A DNA stretch of 46,306 nt, from the NCBI RefSeq assembly GCF_000177675.1, contig NZ_ADGX01000067.1, positions 1-46,306 on the forward strand, read 5' to 3'. Below the pieces are notes generated by a model that made no database searches, was not told the origin of the DNA, and worked only from the letters and a program-made list of their open reading frames with translations. This DNA comes from Parafrankia sp. EUN1f. Lineage in GTDB: Bacteria; Actinomycetota; Actinomycetes; Frankiales; Frankiaceae. Positions 37,604 through 46,044 of this stretch are shown here, in pieces. The first letter of the stretch is position 1, and each line of letters starts with the position of its first letter. The translations under genes and the position numbers were made by a program.

Positions 37604-38851
37604 ATGAGTACCGACACCCAGGACCTCCGTCCGGCCCCGGCCCCGTCCCCGCTGCTCGGGCGTCCCGGGGCCGTCGCCGCCCCCGAGCCGGACACGGCCG
37701 TCGCGGCGCACTACGGTGATCCGCTGCGGGAGCAGCGGCTGGCCGCCACCGGGGCCGCGCTGGTCGACCGCTCCAACCGCGAAGTGGTGCGGATCACCGG
37801 CGCGGACCGGCTGACCTGGCTGCACAGTGTCACCTCGCAGCACCTGTCCCAGCTCGCGCCGATGCATGGCACCGAGGCGCTGGTGCTGTCGCCGCACGGC
37901 CACGTCGAACATCACCTCGTGCTGGCCGATGACGGCATCGCCACCTGGATCGACGTCGAACCCACGACCGCCCCTCGGCTGCTGGCGTTCCTGCAGTCGA
38001 TGCGCTTCCTGATGCGGGTCGAACCGGTCGACGTCACCGCCGAGGTCGCGGTGCTCTCCCTGACCGGTCCGCGCGCCGACGAGGTCGCGGCGGCGGTGTT
38101 CGGGCCGGCGGCCCTGCCAGCGCCGCTGGCCGGTACCGGCACCGGCGGTGCCACCGGTGCCGTCCCGCGCACGAGTGCGGGAGTGGTGACGTCAGGCCCC
38201 TACCCGGTCAGCCACGCGGCGCCGGCGGGCACGCAGGCTGCGCCGGATGAGCAGAGTGCGCCGGACGCGCCGGCGGGTGGCCGGCTTCCACTGATTCGCC
38301 GGATGCCGCACGGGCTGGACCTGCTCGTCGCCCGCTCCGATCTCGCCGCGACCGCCGACCGGCTGACATCCGCCGGCGCGGCTCTCATCGGCCTGAGCGC
38401 GTTCGAGGCCCAGCGGATCGCGAGCCGCCAGCCCCGGCTGAACCGGGAGACCGACCACCGCACGATCCCGCACGAGGTCGGCTGGCTGGCGTCCGCCGTG
38501 CACCTGGACAAGGGCTGCTACCGCGGTCAGGAAACCGTCGCGCGGGTCCACAACCTCGGCCGGCCGCCGCGCCGCCTGGTGCTCCTGCACCTGGACGGCA
38601 CGGTCGCCGCCCAGGGCTGCCCGGTCACCGCGGCCGGGCGGACCGTCGGGTTCGTCGGCTCGTCCGAGATGCATCACGAGCTGGGCCCGATCGCGCTGGC
38701 CGTGGTGAAGCGGTCCGTCGCGCTCGACGTCCCGCTCGTCGTGACCGATCAGGACGGGGCTCAGGTCGCGGCGGCGATCGACCCCGACGCCGAGCCGGAG
38801 CAGCCGAGTCGCCCGGCCGGGCGACTGCACGGGCCGGGCAGCGACGGCTGA
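37604..38851 (+). CDS. folate-binding YgfZ/CAF17-like protein
   Basis: Tetrahydrofolate-binding protein of the GcvT-like fold that helps assembly or repair of Fe-S proteins. The signature KGCYRGQETVARVHN with its conserved Cys is present near residue 305. The GcvT-like core begins VRITGADRLTWLHSVTSQ. An insert of about 60 residues (Ala/Pro/Thr-rich) interrupts the middle of the fold, and the tail is acidic then Pro-rich. ATG at 37604 has only a weak purine stretch upstream. Linkage to a Fur-family regulator fits iron-linked control. Confidence 0.9.
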   Translation: MSTDTQDLRPAPAPSPLLGRPGAVAAPEPDTAVAAHYGDPLREQRLAATGAALVDRSNREVVRITGADRLTWLHSVTSQHLSQLAPMHGTEALVLSPHGHVEHHLVLADDGIATWIDVEPTTAPRLLAFLQSMRFLMRVEPVDVTAEVAVLSLTGPRADEVAAAVFGPAALPAPLAGTGTGGATGAVPRTSAGVVTSGPYPVSHAAPAGTQAAPDEQSAPDAPAGGRLPLIRRMPHGLDLLVARSDLAATADRLTSAGAALIGLSAFEAQRIASRQPRLNRETDHRTIPHEVGWLASAVHLDKGCYRGQETVARVHNLGRPPRRLVLLHLDGTVAAQGCPVTAAGRTVGFVGSSEMHHELGPIALAVVKRSVALDVPLVVTDQDGAQVAAAIDPDAEPEQPSRPAGRLHGPGSDG

Positions 38852-39009
38852 CCACTCTCCGGCAGGGGCCCGGTCTGACGGCGCCCGCAGCCGTGCACGC
38901 GCCGGCAACCACGGTCGTGAGCACGGCCCCGGCCGGGGCTGCGGCTGCGCGGGCCGCCGGTCGCAGGCGGCTGGCGCTGGCGGCGACGGCGCTCCACCCC
39001 CGGCCAACG

Positions 39010-39035
39010 GCCCGAGCCGCGGAACTGGCTCGGGC
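39010..39035. terminator. hairpin between convergent genes
   Basis: Inverted repeat GCCCGAGCC and GGCTCGGGC with loop GCGGAACT. It lies between the 3' ends of the YgfZ-like gene and the XRE-family gene and could end both transcripts. No T-run follows. Confidence 0.6.
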
Positions 39036-39064
39036 GCCAGCAGAGGATGGCACGCCGTCGCCGC

Positions 39065-40414
39065 TCAGGCGGTACGGGCGAGCAGCTGGTCCAGCTCCCG
39101 GGCCAGCGGGTCGGCCGAGTGCCGCCGCAGCCGGCGGCGGACCTCGTCGGCCCGCCGGCTGTTCCGCTTCGAGCGCGTCGCCTCCAGCATCGGCACCGCG
39201 TCCTTCGCGAGCTCGCAGCCGAGGTCGAGGTTGCCCAGGTCGATCTGGACCGCGGAACGCCGCAGCAGATAGGTGGCGCGGTCACGGGTCCGCTGGTGGG
39301 AGTGGATCGCCAGCGACCGTTCCAGCCAGCGATCGGCGTGCACGAGGTGGCCGAGGTCGATGTAGCAGCTTCCGACCTGGGCCTGGTACTCGGCCTCGTC
39401 GAAGTAGGCGGACCAGGCCGGGTCCTCGGCACGCGCCTCGAGGAACGCCGCCTCCGCGCAGGCGAGCGCCTGGGCGCAGGCGCTGGACTCGCCGAGCGCC
39501 GCGTGGGCACGTGCCCGGCGCATCTGCAGCATCGCCGCGACCCGCCCCGGCGCCCGCCGCGCGCTCGCGACCGCGGCCTCCGCCAGGTCCACGGCCTCCC
39601 GTGGCCGGGCGAAGTCGACGCACTGCAGGGACATGTTCTTCAGGACGTTCGCCCCGAGCAGCCGGTCTCCCGCGGCGTGCGCGGCGTGCAACGCGGTGAC
39701 CCAGTACCGCTGCGCCGCCGTCTGGAAGCCCGCGTCGAACGAGACCCAGCCCGCGAACCGGGCGAGCTCGGCGGCGACCAGATGCAGATGACGGCCGATC
39801 GCCTCGGTGTAGGAGCCGCGGGCGAGCAGGTCGGCGACCACACCGAGCTCGGCGTCGACCAGGCGGCGAACACTCTCGCCGCCGAGCCGCTCGTCCATCA
39901 CCCGCAGACCCGGGATGTTGTGCTCGATGCGGTTGACGATCTGCTCGTCCACCCGGCCGCCCGCGAGCGCCGCCTGCATGCGGGCCGGTTCCAGGCCGAG
40001 CCACTCCGCGGACAGGGAGGCGACACCGGTACCGGTGATCGTGAGGAAGCCACGCCGGTCGGTCAGCGCGTCCTCGACGACGTCCATGAGAGCGGTGACG
40101 CTGCCCGAGGACGTCCACGGGTACTCGGTGCGTACGGCGTCACCGGTGGGCAGCCAGGCCGGCCACGGGTGGGATTCCAGCCGGTCGGCCGGCACGCCGA
40201 GCTCGGCCGCGAGCGCCAGCTGGGACACCCGGTCGGGGACGACCCCGCGGTGCTCCCACCGCCAGACTTTCTGGCGTTCCGCGGCCATGTTCGCGACGCC
40301 GAGATCTCGGGCGCGACGCGCGACGACGCGGGCAAGCCGTTGGTAGGACCACCCACGCTGCGCGCGAACGAAGGCAAGTGGATGAGTGCAGGCATGGGCG
40401 TTATCCGTCAGCAT
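39065..40414 (-). CDS. XRE-family regulator with C-terminal TPR-like region
   Basis: N-terminal Xre-like helix-turn-helix (WSYQRLARVVARRARDLG to ERQKVWRWEHRG, residues ~20-65). A long helical region follows with repeated helix pairs such as AVDLAEAAVASARR and HADRWLERSLAIH, as in tetratricopeptide-type sensor domains of actinomycete regulators. ATG at 40414 has GGAG about 9 bases upstream; 40531 is too far. This class is common in streptomycetes and Frankia and the ligand is generally unknown. No obvious operon partner. Confidence 0.78.
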   Translation of the reverse strand: MLTDNAHACTHPLAFVRAQRGWSYQRLARVVARRARDLGVANMAAERQKVWRWEHRGVVPDRVSQLALAAELGVPADRLESHPWPAWLPTGDAVRTEYPWTSSGSVTALMDVVEDALTDRRGFLTITGTGVASLSAEWLGLEPARMQAALAGGRVDEQIVNRIEHNIPGLRVMDERLGGESVRRLVDAELGVVADLLARGSYTEAIGRHLHLVAAELARFAGWVSFDAGFQTAAQRYWVTALHAAHAAGDRLLGANVLKNMSLQCVDFARPREAVDLAEAAVASARRAPGRVAAMLQMRRARAHAALGESSACAQALACAEAAFLEARAEDPAWSAYFDEAEYQAQVGSCYIDLGHLVHADRWLERSLAIHSHQRTRDRATYLLRRSAVQIDLGNLDLGCELAKDAVPMLEATRSKRNSRRADEVRRRLRRHSADPLARELDQLLARTA

Positions 40415-41232
40415 CGGCGCATCTCCTCTGAGTCCCTGACACAGTCGATTGCGTGACCAGCTCGCAACGCTATGTCGCGACATCTTTGTGACCCAGGGGT
40501 GTGGAGAGTGCGATGTGCGCAGAGAGGTCACACGCGGACCACTTCAGCGGTGTGATTGCACGCTTCCCGCATCAACCGCGTGCGACGATGCCCGGCATCG
40601 TCCCGCAGAAGCGAGATGCGGCCCATCATTGGACAAGTCCGACGAAGATCCCGCCGCCGGATGCGCCGGAAAAGTTCGGGCGACGCACCCGCGGCACCGC
40701 CAAGCTCCCCTACCGGGAGTGGCGTTCCGAGCAAACCGGTGCAGTTGTTCCCGCCAGCCGCGCAGCAAGCCGCCTGCGATACGAGAACGCCGCCTTTGCC
40801 CGAAATAAGCCTTCATCATCGAAGGCCCGACCAACAGGGGCAAAGGTCCATTCCCGAGCCCGCCGACAGACACTTTGAACAACGGACGATCTCCACAGTA
40901 ACTCCGGAACACAAATTCCGGGCCGGAGGACCTCCGGGTCGCCGAGAGTCTTCGACAGGACAGGCCCCGGGCGACCAGGGTCCTCGGGATCTCACCTCGG
41001 GGCGGCCTGCCGGCCGGGCAACGCGGCGTTGCGACCCCGCAAGATCTGAGGATTTCGTCGCTGGAACGACCGAAATGCTCGGGTTTTGTCTGGAGGCAGC
41101 CGTGCGGCCCGGGTTAGCCCGCCAGCGGCGATCTCAGCCGCACCCGCCCACTCACCGATCTTGATCGGCTCGGTTCTGCCTGCTACGCGCTCCGGGACGA
41201 CGAAGGTCGCAACTCTTCGAGCTGGCTACGAG
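40415..41232. other. intergenic region between the XRE-family gene and the ABC operon
   Basis: An 818-base gap, the longest here. Part of it (40540-40930) has clearly lower GC than the genes around it, and frames across it lack codon bias. It holds hairpin copy C at 41039-41090. A CGATCTTGATC site at 41156-41166 is the reverse complement of GATCAAGATCG at 2374-2384. No RNA or protein gene is supported. Confidence 0.45.
41039..41090. repeat. 52-nt hairpin repeat, copy C
   Basis: Aligns without gaps to the other two copies. The inner arms GAGGATTTCGTCG and CGACCGAAATGCTC still pair with small mismatches around CTGGAA, but the outer arms have decayed. It lies 143-194 bases beyond the ugpC-type stop at the end of the ABC operon. 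Confidence 0.65.
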
Positions 41233-42588
41233 TCAGGACGGCTGCCGAGCGGCGGGAACGGGAAGGGAGCGGCCGTCCGCCCCGAAGCACAGCAACGCCG
41301 AGGCGGGCGCGGTCACCGTCACGACCTCGTCCGGCACCACCGGGACGCTGACATCCACCCGCAGGCCGAGCATGCCCGCCGCGGACCGCACGAACATGGT
41401 CCGTTCCGCTCCGAGCCGCTCCGCCACGACAACCTGCCCGTGCAGGCTCAACCCGCTGTCCGGCGCGTCCGGACCGGCGCCGTGGGCCGCTCTGTCCGCC
41501 GCCCGACCGGCCGCGCCGGCCGCGCCAGCCGCACCGGCAGCACCACCGGCTCCACCGGCTCCACCGGCTCCACCGGCAGCCTGGCCGGCCGCTTCGCCCG
41601 CCGCCCGGCCTCCAGCACCGCCGGCCGGCTGACCTGTCACCTCACCGGTCGACACCGCCGGGGCACCCGGGCCGGTGGACGAGCCTGGGACATCCCGAGA
41701 CGTCCCCGAGGAACCCCCGGATCGGACCAGCCGCAGGTGCTCCGGCCGAACGCCGACGGCGACCGCGGACGGCGGCGCCGCCACGGAGAAGCCCGGGCCG
41801 TTCAGACGGCCCTCGGCCCACGTGCCCTCGAGCACGTTCATCGGCGGACTGCCGACGAAGGTCGCCACGAAACGGGTGGCCGGCAGGTCGTAGATCTCGT
41901 CGGGCGTCGCGATCTGTTCGATGGCGCCCTGGTTCATGACCGCCACCCGGTCCCCGACGGCCATCGCCTCGGCCTGGTCGTGGGTGACGAAGACGGCCGT
42001 GGTGCCGAGCTGGCGCAGCAGGTCGACGATCTCCACCCGGAGCTCGACCCGCAGCTTCGCGTCGAGCCCGGACATCGGCTCGTCCAGCAGGACGACCCGG
42101 GCCCGGGTCGCCAGCGCCCGGCCGATGGCCACCCGCTGGCGCTGGCCGCCGGACATCTGGGCCGGCCGGCGGCGGGCCAGCTCCGCGATGCCGAGCATGC
42201 GCAGCGTCTCGTCGGCACGTGCCCGCGCCGCCGCGCGTGACATCCCGCGGCCGTAGCGCAGCGCCAGCACGAGATTGTCCAGCGCGGACAGGTGCGGATA
42301 GAGCGCGTAGTGCTGGAACACCATCGAGACGTCCCGCTGGTGCGGCGGCACGCCGAGCTGACTGCGTCCGTCGAAGCGCAGCTCGCCGGTGGTCGGCTGC
42401 TCGAGGCCGGCGAGGATGCGCAGCAGGGTCGACTTGCCCGAACCGGACGGGCCGAGCAGGGCGACGATCTCGCCCGCGGCGATCGTCAGGTCAACGCCTG
42501 CGAGCGCGCGCACGGAACCGAAGTCCCGGCCGATGCCGACCGCGTCGACCTGCGCGCCCGGGGTGGCGATGACCGCGTGTGTCGTCAC
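41233..42588 (-). CDS. sugar ABC transporter ATP-binding protein (MalK/UgpC type)
   Basis: Energy unit of the importer encoded by the next three genes. Walker A is LLGPSGSGKST, the signature is MSGGQRQRVAIGRAL and Walker B is VVLLDEPMSGLD. The C-terminal regulatory OB domain is MalK-like (ATPDEIYDLPATRFVATFVG). A Gly/Ala/Thr-rich insert of about 85 residues, built on 9-bp repeats such as CCACCGGCT, splits this domain. GTG at 42588 overlaps the solute-binding gene stop as GTGA. It is the last gene of the operon. Confidence 0.93.
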   Translation of the reverse strand: MTTHAVIATPGAQVDAVGIGRDFGSVRALAGVDLTIAAGEIVALLGPSGSGKSTLLRILAGLEQPTTGELRFDGRSQLGVPPHQRDVSMVFQHYALYPHLSALDNLVLALRYGRGMSRAAARARADETLRMLGIAELARRRPAQMSGGQRQRVAIGRALATRARVVLLDEPMSGLDAKLRVELRVEIVDLLRQLGTTAVFVTHDQAEAMAVGDRVAVMNQGAIEQIATPDEIYDLPATRFVATFVGSPPMNVLEGTWAEGRLNGPGFSVAAPPSAVAVGVRPEHLRLVRSGGSSGTSRDVPGSSTGPGAPAVSTGEVTGQPAGGAGGRAAGEAAGQAAGGAGGAGGAGGAAGAAGAAGAAGRAADRAAHGAGPDAPDSGLSLHGQVVVAERLGAERTMFVRSAAGMLGLRVDVSVPVVPDEVVTVTAPASALLCFGADGRSLPVPAARQPS

Positions 42589-44045
42589 TGGTTGAAGCTC
42601 TCCGCCTCTGCCTGGGCCGCTGCCAGGGTCTGGTCGATGTCCGCACCGCCCATGATGCGCACGACCTGGTTGTTGATGGCCTGCGGCAGCTCCGGGCCGC
42701 GGGCGCCGGCCCAGGACGGTGGCGCGACCAGCGACGGCGCCAGCTCGTTGAACGCGGCGAGCTGGGGGTACTGGCGGTAGAACGGCGCCAGCCGGGTCAG
42801 CGCGTCGGAGTCGACGGGCAGGTAGCTCAACGACTCGGTGCTCGCCGCGACGACGTCCGGGGCGAGCAGGGAGACGACCAGCTCGGTCGCCATCTCCCGC
42901 TGGCACCGGTCGGTGGCCAACACGGTCAGCGCGTTGCCGCGGGCGACCGGCGCCTGCTTGCCCGCGGGCAGCGTGGGGAACGGCACCGCACCGGCCCGGA
43001 AGCCACGCGCGCCCTGGTCCTGGATGAACTTCAGCCCGCCGGCGAGGGACTCGACCGTCATCACGGTCATCGCGGTCTCCTTGCGGTACCCGAAACGGAG
43101 CAGGCCCTGGTTCGTCGGATCGGTCGACTGTGGTCCGTAGGTGGCGGCCTTCGCGAGGAACTGCGCCGCCTCGCGGGCCTGCGGCGTGTCCAGCCGGGGC
43201 CGGCCGTCGTCGCCCTGGATCGGCGCGCCCTTGGAGCTGGCGAGGGTGTTCAGCACCCATTGCCCGAACTGCTGGCCGGTCGGGATGTCGATGGGCTGGA
43301 CGTCCTGCCCGGACGTCGCGATCTTCTCGGCCGCGGCGAGCACGCCGGCGGTGGTCGTGAGCGAGCCGGGATCAACCCCGGCCTTCTCCAGGACGTCGAG
43401 GTTGTAGACCAGCGCCAGGGTCGAGACCTGCTGGGGTATCCCGATCTGGCGACCGCCGATCTGGCCGAGCCCGACCAGCCGCTGGTCGTAGGAGGCTCGC
43501 AGCAGCCGCGGCGACAGCTCCTGCGCACCGAGCCGCCCGGCGAACTCCGGCAGCAGGTCGAGGCCGGCGACCGCGACGTCGGCCCGCTGGCCGGCGGCGG
43601 AGTCCGCGCTCAGTTGCTGGGCCAGCCCGGCGTAGCTGGTGGCCGACGTGACGAGTTCCACCGTGAGCCCCGGATGTGCCTTCTCCATGGCGGCCTTGCC
43701 GGATTTGGCGACGTTCTCGAGGTTCTCGATCGTGTACAGCCGCAGGGTTCTGACCGCGGCGGCGCACTGCGGCGACGCCTTCGAGCCCGTCGCGTCGTCG
43801 ACCCCGGTCGTCGCGGAACGCGCCGTCGGGCCGAGGCTCCGGGCCGGATCAGGCGATGCTGAGCCGCCTCCGCCGCAGGCGGCGAGGGTGAGCAGGGCGG
43901 CCGCCGCGATCGGCACCGCGCGTCGGCCGCAGCGAGTCCGGTCGCGCAGTGTCCGGCCGCGCAGTGTCCGGCCGCGCAGTGTCCGGTCCCGCATTGTCCG
44001 GCCGCGGAGAGCTCGGCCGCGGAGAGCTCGAATACCAGTGATCAT
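42585..44045 (-). CDS. extracellular solute-binding lipoprotein of sugar ABC transporter
   Basis: Family 1 substrate-binding protein for a carbohydrate. A lipoprotein signal peptide ends in LTLAAC, with Cys57 if translation begins at ATG 44045. Before the hydrophobic core there are repeats of about RTLRG encoded by 15-bp units; another in-frame ATG 17 codons in would shorten the head. The body has LRLYTIENLENV, VLATDRCQREMA and a C-terminal AAAQAEAESFNQ. ATG at 44045 overlaps the permease stop as ATGA. The sugar is unknown. Confidence 0.88.
   Translation of the reverse strand: MITGIRALRGRALRGRTMRDRTLRGRTLRGRTLRDRTRCGRRAVPIAAAALLTLAACGGGGSASPDPARSLGPTARSATTGVDDATGSKASPQCAAAVRTLRLYTIENLENVAKSGKAAMEKAHPGLTVELVTSATSYAGLAQQLSADSAAGQRADVAVAGLDLLPEFAGRLGAQELSPRLLRASYDQRLVGLGQIGGRQIGIPQQVSTLALVYNLDVLEKAGVDPGSLTTTAGVLAAAEKIATSGQDVQPIDIPTGQQFGQWVLNTLASSKGAPIQGDDGRPRLDTPQAREAAQFLAKAATYGPQSTDPTNQGLLRFGYRKETAMTVMTVESLAGGLKFIQDQGARGFRAGAVPFPTLPAGKQAPVARGNALTVLATDRCQREMATELVVSLLAPDVVAASTESLSYLPVDSDALTRLAPFYRQYPQLAAFNELAPSLVAPPSWAGARGPELPQAINNQVVRIMGGADIDQTLAAAQAEAESFNQ
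43944..44033. repeat. 15-bp tandem repeat in the solute-binding gene 5' part
   Basis: Six units based on GCGCAGTGTCCGGCC from 43944 to 44033, the first two exact and the later ones diverged. The frame is kept and encodes Arg/Leu-Arg-Gly-type repeats before the signal peptide. Confidence 0.8.
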
Positions 44046-44980
44046 GCCGCCTGCCCCGTGCCCGAGATCCCCGCCGACAGCCGCCGCTGGGCGACGACGA
44101 ACACGAGCAGCGTCGGCAGGCTGATGATCAATGATCCCGCGGCGAGCTGGGCGAAGTCGGGAAACGCCGAGTTCTTCGTGGCGAGCCCGGCCAGCGCGAG
44201 CGGCGGGGTGGCGATGTCGGGCGACCGCGCGACCAGCAGCGGCCAGAGGTACTCGTTGAACGAGAGCAGGAAGCTGAACACGCTGACCGTGGCAATCGCC
44301 GGTGCGCAGAGCGGGACGATGACCAGCCGCAGGGTGCGCCAGGTGCCGAGCCCGTCCATCCGTGCCGCTTCCAGCACCGACGCGGGAATCGTCGTCATGT
44401 ACTGACGCAGCAGGAAGATCGCGGCGGCATGACTCATGAACGGAAGGACCAGGCCGACCCGGGTGTCGGCGAACCCGAGCGCCGAAATCGTCACATAGTT
44501 GGGGACCGCCGTGACCTGCGGCGGGACGAGCAGGGTGGCAAGCACGACACCGAAGAGCACCGAACGGCCACGGAACGGCACCCAGGCGAACGCGTACGCC
44601 GCCGGGATCGCAGTGACCAGCTGCAGCGCCAGAATCGCCAGGCTGACCAGGACACCGGTGACGAGCGCCGGCCCCAGATCGGCCGCCGTCCAGGCGTTCT
44701 CGAACGAGTCGAAGCTGACCGACGACGGCAGCGGGTTGGACGAGAACGTGAGGGCGTTCTGTGGTGGGCCCAGGGCCGTGCGCAGCATCCACACGAACGG
44801 GAGCAGCGCGGCGGTGACGCCGACCGCGAGAAACGCGAACCGGGCCGTCGTCGACACCGCCCGCGCAGGGCGCAGCGGCGGGCTCACCACCGCACCGGTG
44901 CCCGCGCCCGAACCCACACTCGACCTCGCTCTCACCCTCGGCCTCGGCCTCGCGCCCGGACCCGCATCCCGGCCCGTCAC
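44042..44980 (-). CDS. sugar ABC transporter permease (MalG/UgpE type)
   Basis: Inner-membrane permease, 312 residues, about six helices after a ~40-residue Arg/Pro/Gly-rich head. The EAA loop that touches the ATPase is EAARMDGLGTWRTLRLVIVPLCAPA, here given in two pieces with the glycine preserved. GTG at 44980 overlaps the previous permease stop as GTGA. It pairs with the MalF-like gene at 44977. Confidence 0.93.
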   Translation of the reverse strand: MTGRDAGPGARPRPRVRARSSVGSGAGTGAVVSPPLRPARAVSTTARFAFLAVGVTAALLPFVWMLRTALGPPQNALTFSSNPLPSSVSFDSFENAWTAADLGPALVTGVLVSLAILALQLVTAIPAAYAFAWVPFRGRSVLFGVVLATLLVPPQVTAVPNYVTISALGFADTRVGLVLPFMSHAAAIFLLRQYMTTIPASVLEAARMDGLGTWRTLRLVIVPLCAPAIATVSVFSFLLSFNEYLWPLLVARSPDIATPPLALAGLATKNSAFPDFAQLAAGSLIISLPTLLVFVVAQRRLSAGISGTGQAA

Positions 44981-46044
44981 GATCGGCGTCCTTCCGCCGC
45001 GGAGGCAGCGCCGGACGAACCCGCACCGGAGGTCGCGGGGACGGTGACAGCCGGTGCCGGCGCGCCGGCGTCGGTACCCGCCGCGGCGTCCTCCCGGGCC
45101 GTTCTGAGCCGGCGGCCCAGCAACGCGCCAGCGGCGCCGAGAAGCACCACTGCCACCAGCAGCAGGAGAGCAATCATCGACGCGTAGCCGATCCGGTAGG
45201 AGCCTTTGAAACCGACCTCATAGATGTAGTAGATGATCGTGGTGCTGGAGTCCAGCGGTCCGCCTTCGGTCAGCACCGCCACCGTCTCGAATGTCTGCAG
45301 CGTCAGCACGGTGACGAATACCGCCAGGAACACCGTCGTCGGAGCCAACAGCGGCAGGGTGATGTGGCGCAGCCGGGCCAGCCCACGGATCCCGTCCACA
45401 TCCGCCGCCTCGTGGACGGACCGTGGAATCGCGGTGAGCCCCGCGAGGTAGACCACGAACACCAGGCTGGTCAGGCGCCAGCCACCGACGAGCGCGACCA
45501 CCGGCAATGCCGTGGCCTTGTCGCCCAGCCAGTCCACCGGGTCGATACCGACGACCCCGACCAGGGTGTTCGCGAGTCCGTCCGGGTTGCTGTCGAAGAT
45601 GTATTTGAAGACCACGGCCATCGCGACCATGTTCGCACTGGCCGGCAGAAACAGCGCGAAGCGGACCAGCGGGCGGCCCCGGGTGACCCGCTCCGCCGCC
45701 AGCGCCAGCAGCAGACCGAGCAGCACGGACGGAATTACCGTCAGCAGGCAGTAGACGAGGGTGTTACGGACAGCGCGCCCCAGATCCGGATCTGCCAGCG
45801 CTTCCCGCAGATTCGCCGTCCCGACCCAGTGGAAGTCGAGACCGGTCAGTTTCTTGTCGGTGCCTGCCACGAAGGCGGACACAAGTGCCGGCCCGATCAC
45901 GAACACGCACAGCCCGACAAATGCCGGCGCGACCAGTGCGGCCGCCCGCCAGCCATCCCGTCCGGCTCCCGTACCCTCCGCCACGGTTATGCATCTTGGC
46001 CCCGGCCGGAGCGACACGCACGCACCGGGGTGTGTGGAAATCAT
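44977..46044 (-). CDS. sugar ABC transporter permease (MalF/UgpA type)
   Basis: First permease of the four-gene importer. About six membrane helices start near residue 35 (ALVAPAFVGLCVFVIGPALV), and the EAA loop is EAADVDGIRGLARLRHITLPLL. Ser/Gly/Ala-rich residues follow the last helix. ATG at 46044 is used; GTG at 45984 or 46017 in frame are also possible, and none has a strong ribosome-binding site. The operon order is permease, permease, solute-binding protein, ATPase. Confidence 0.9.
   Translation of the reverse strand: MISTHPGACVSLRPGPRCITVAEGTGAGRDGWRAAALVAPAFVGLCVFVIGPALVSAFVAGTDKKLTGLDFHWVGTANLREALADPDLGRAVRNTLVYCLLTVIPSVLLGLLLALAAERVTRGRPLVRFALFLPASANMVAMAVVFKYIFDSNPDGLANTLVGVVGIDPVDWLGDKATALPVVALVGGWRLTSLVFVVYLAGLTAIPRSVHEAADVDGIRGLARLRHITLPLLAPTTVFLAVFVTVLTLQTFETVAVLTEGGPLDSSTTIIYYIYEVGFKGSYRIGYASMIALLLLVAVVLLGAAGALLGRRLRTAREDAAAGTDAGAPAPAVTVPATSGAGSSGAASAAEGRRS

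Noticed and set aside
39047-40456. 469-residue plus-strand frame
   Set aside because: Antisense to the XRE-family gene; no recognisable domain.
40556-41164. 202-residue plus-strand frame in the low-GC gap
   Set aside because: No codon bias, no motif, and it runs over the hairpin copy C.
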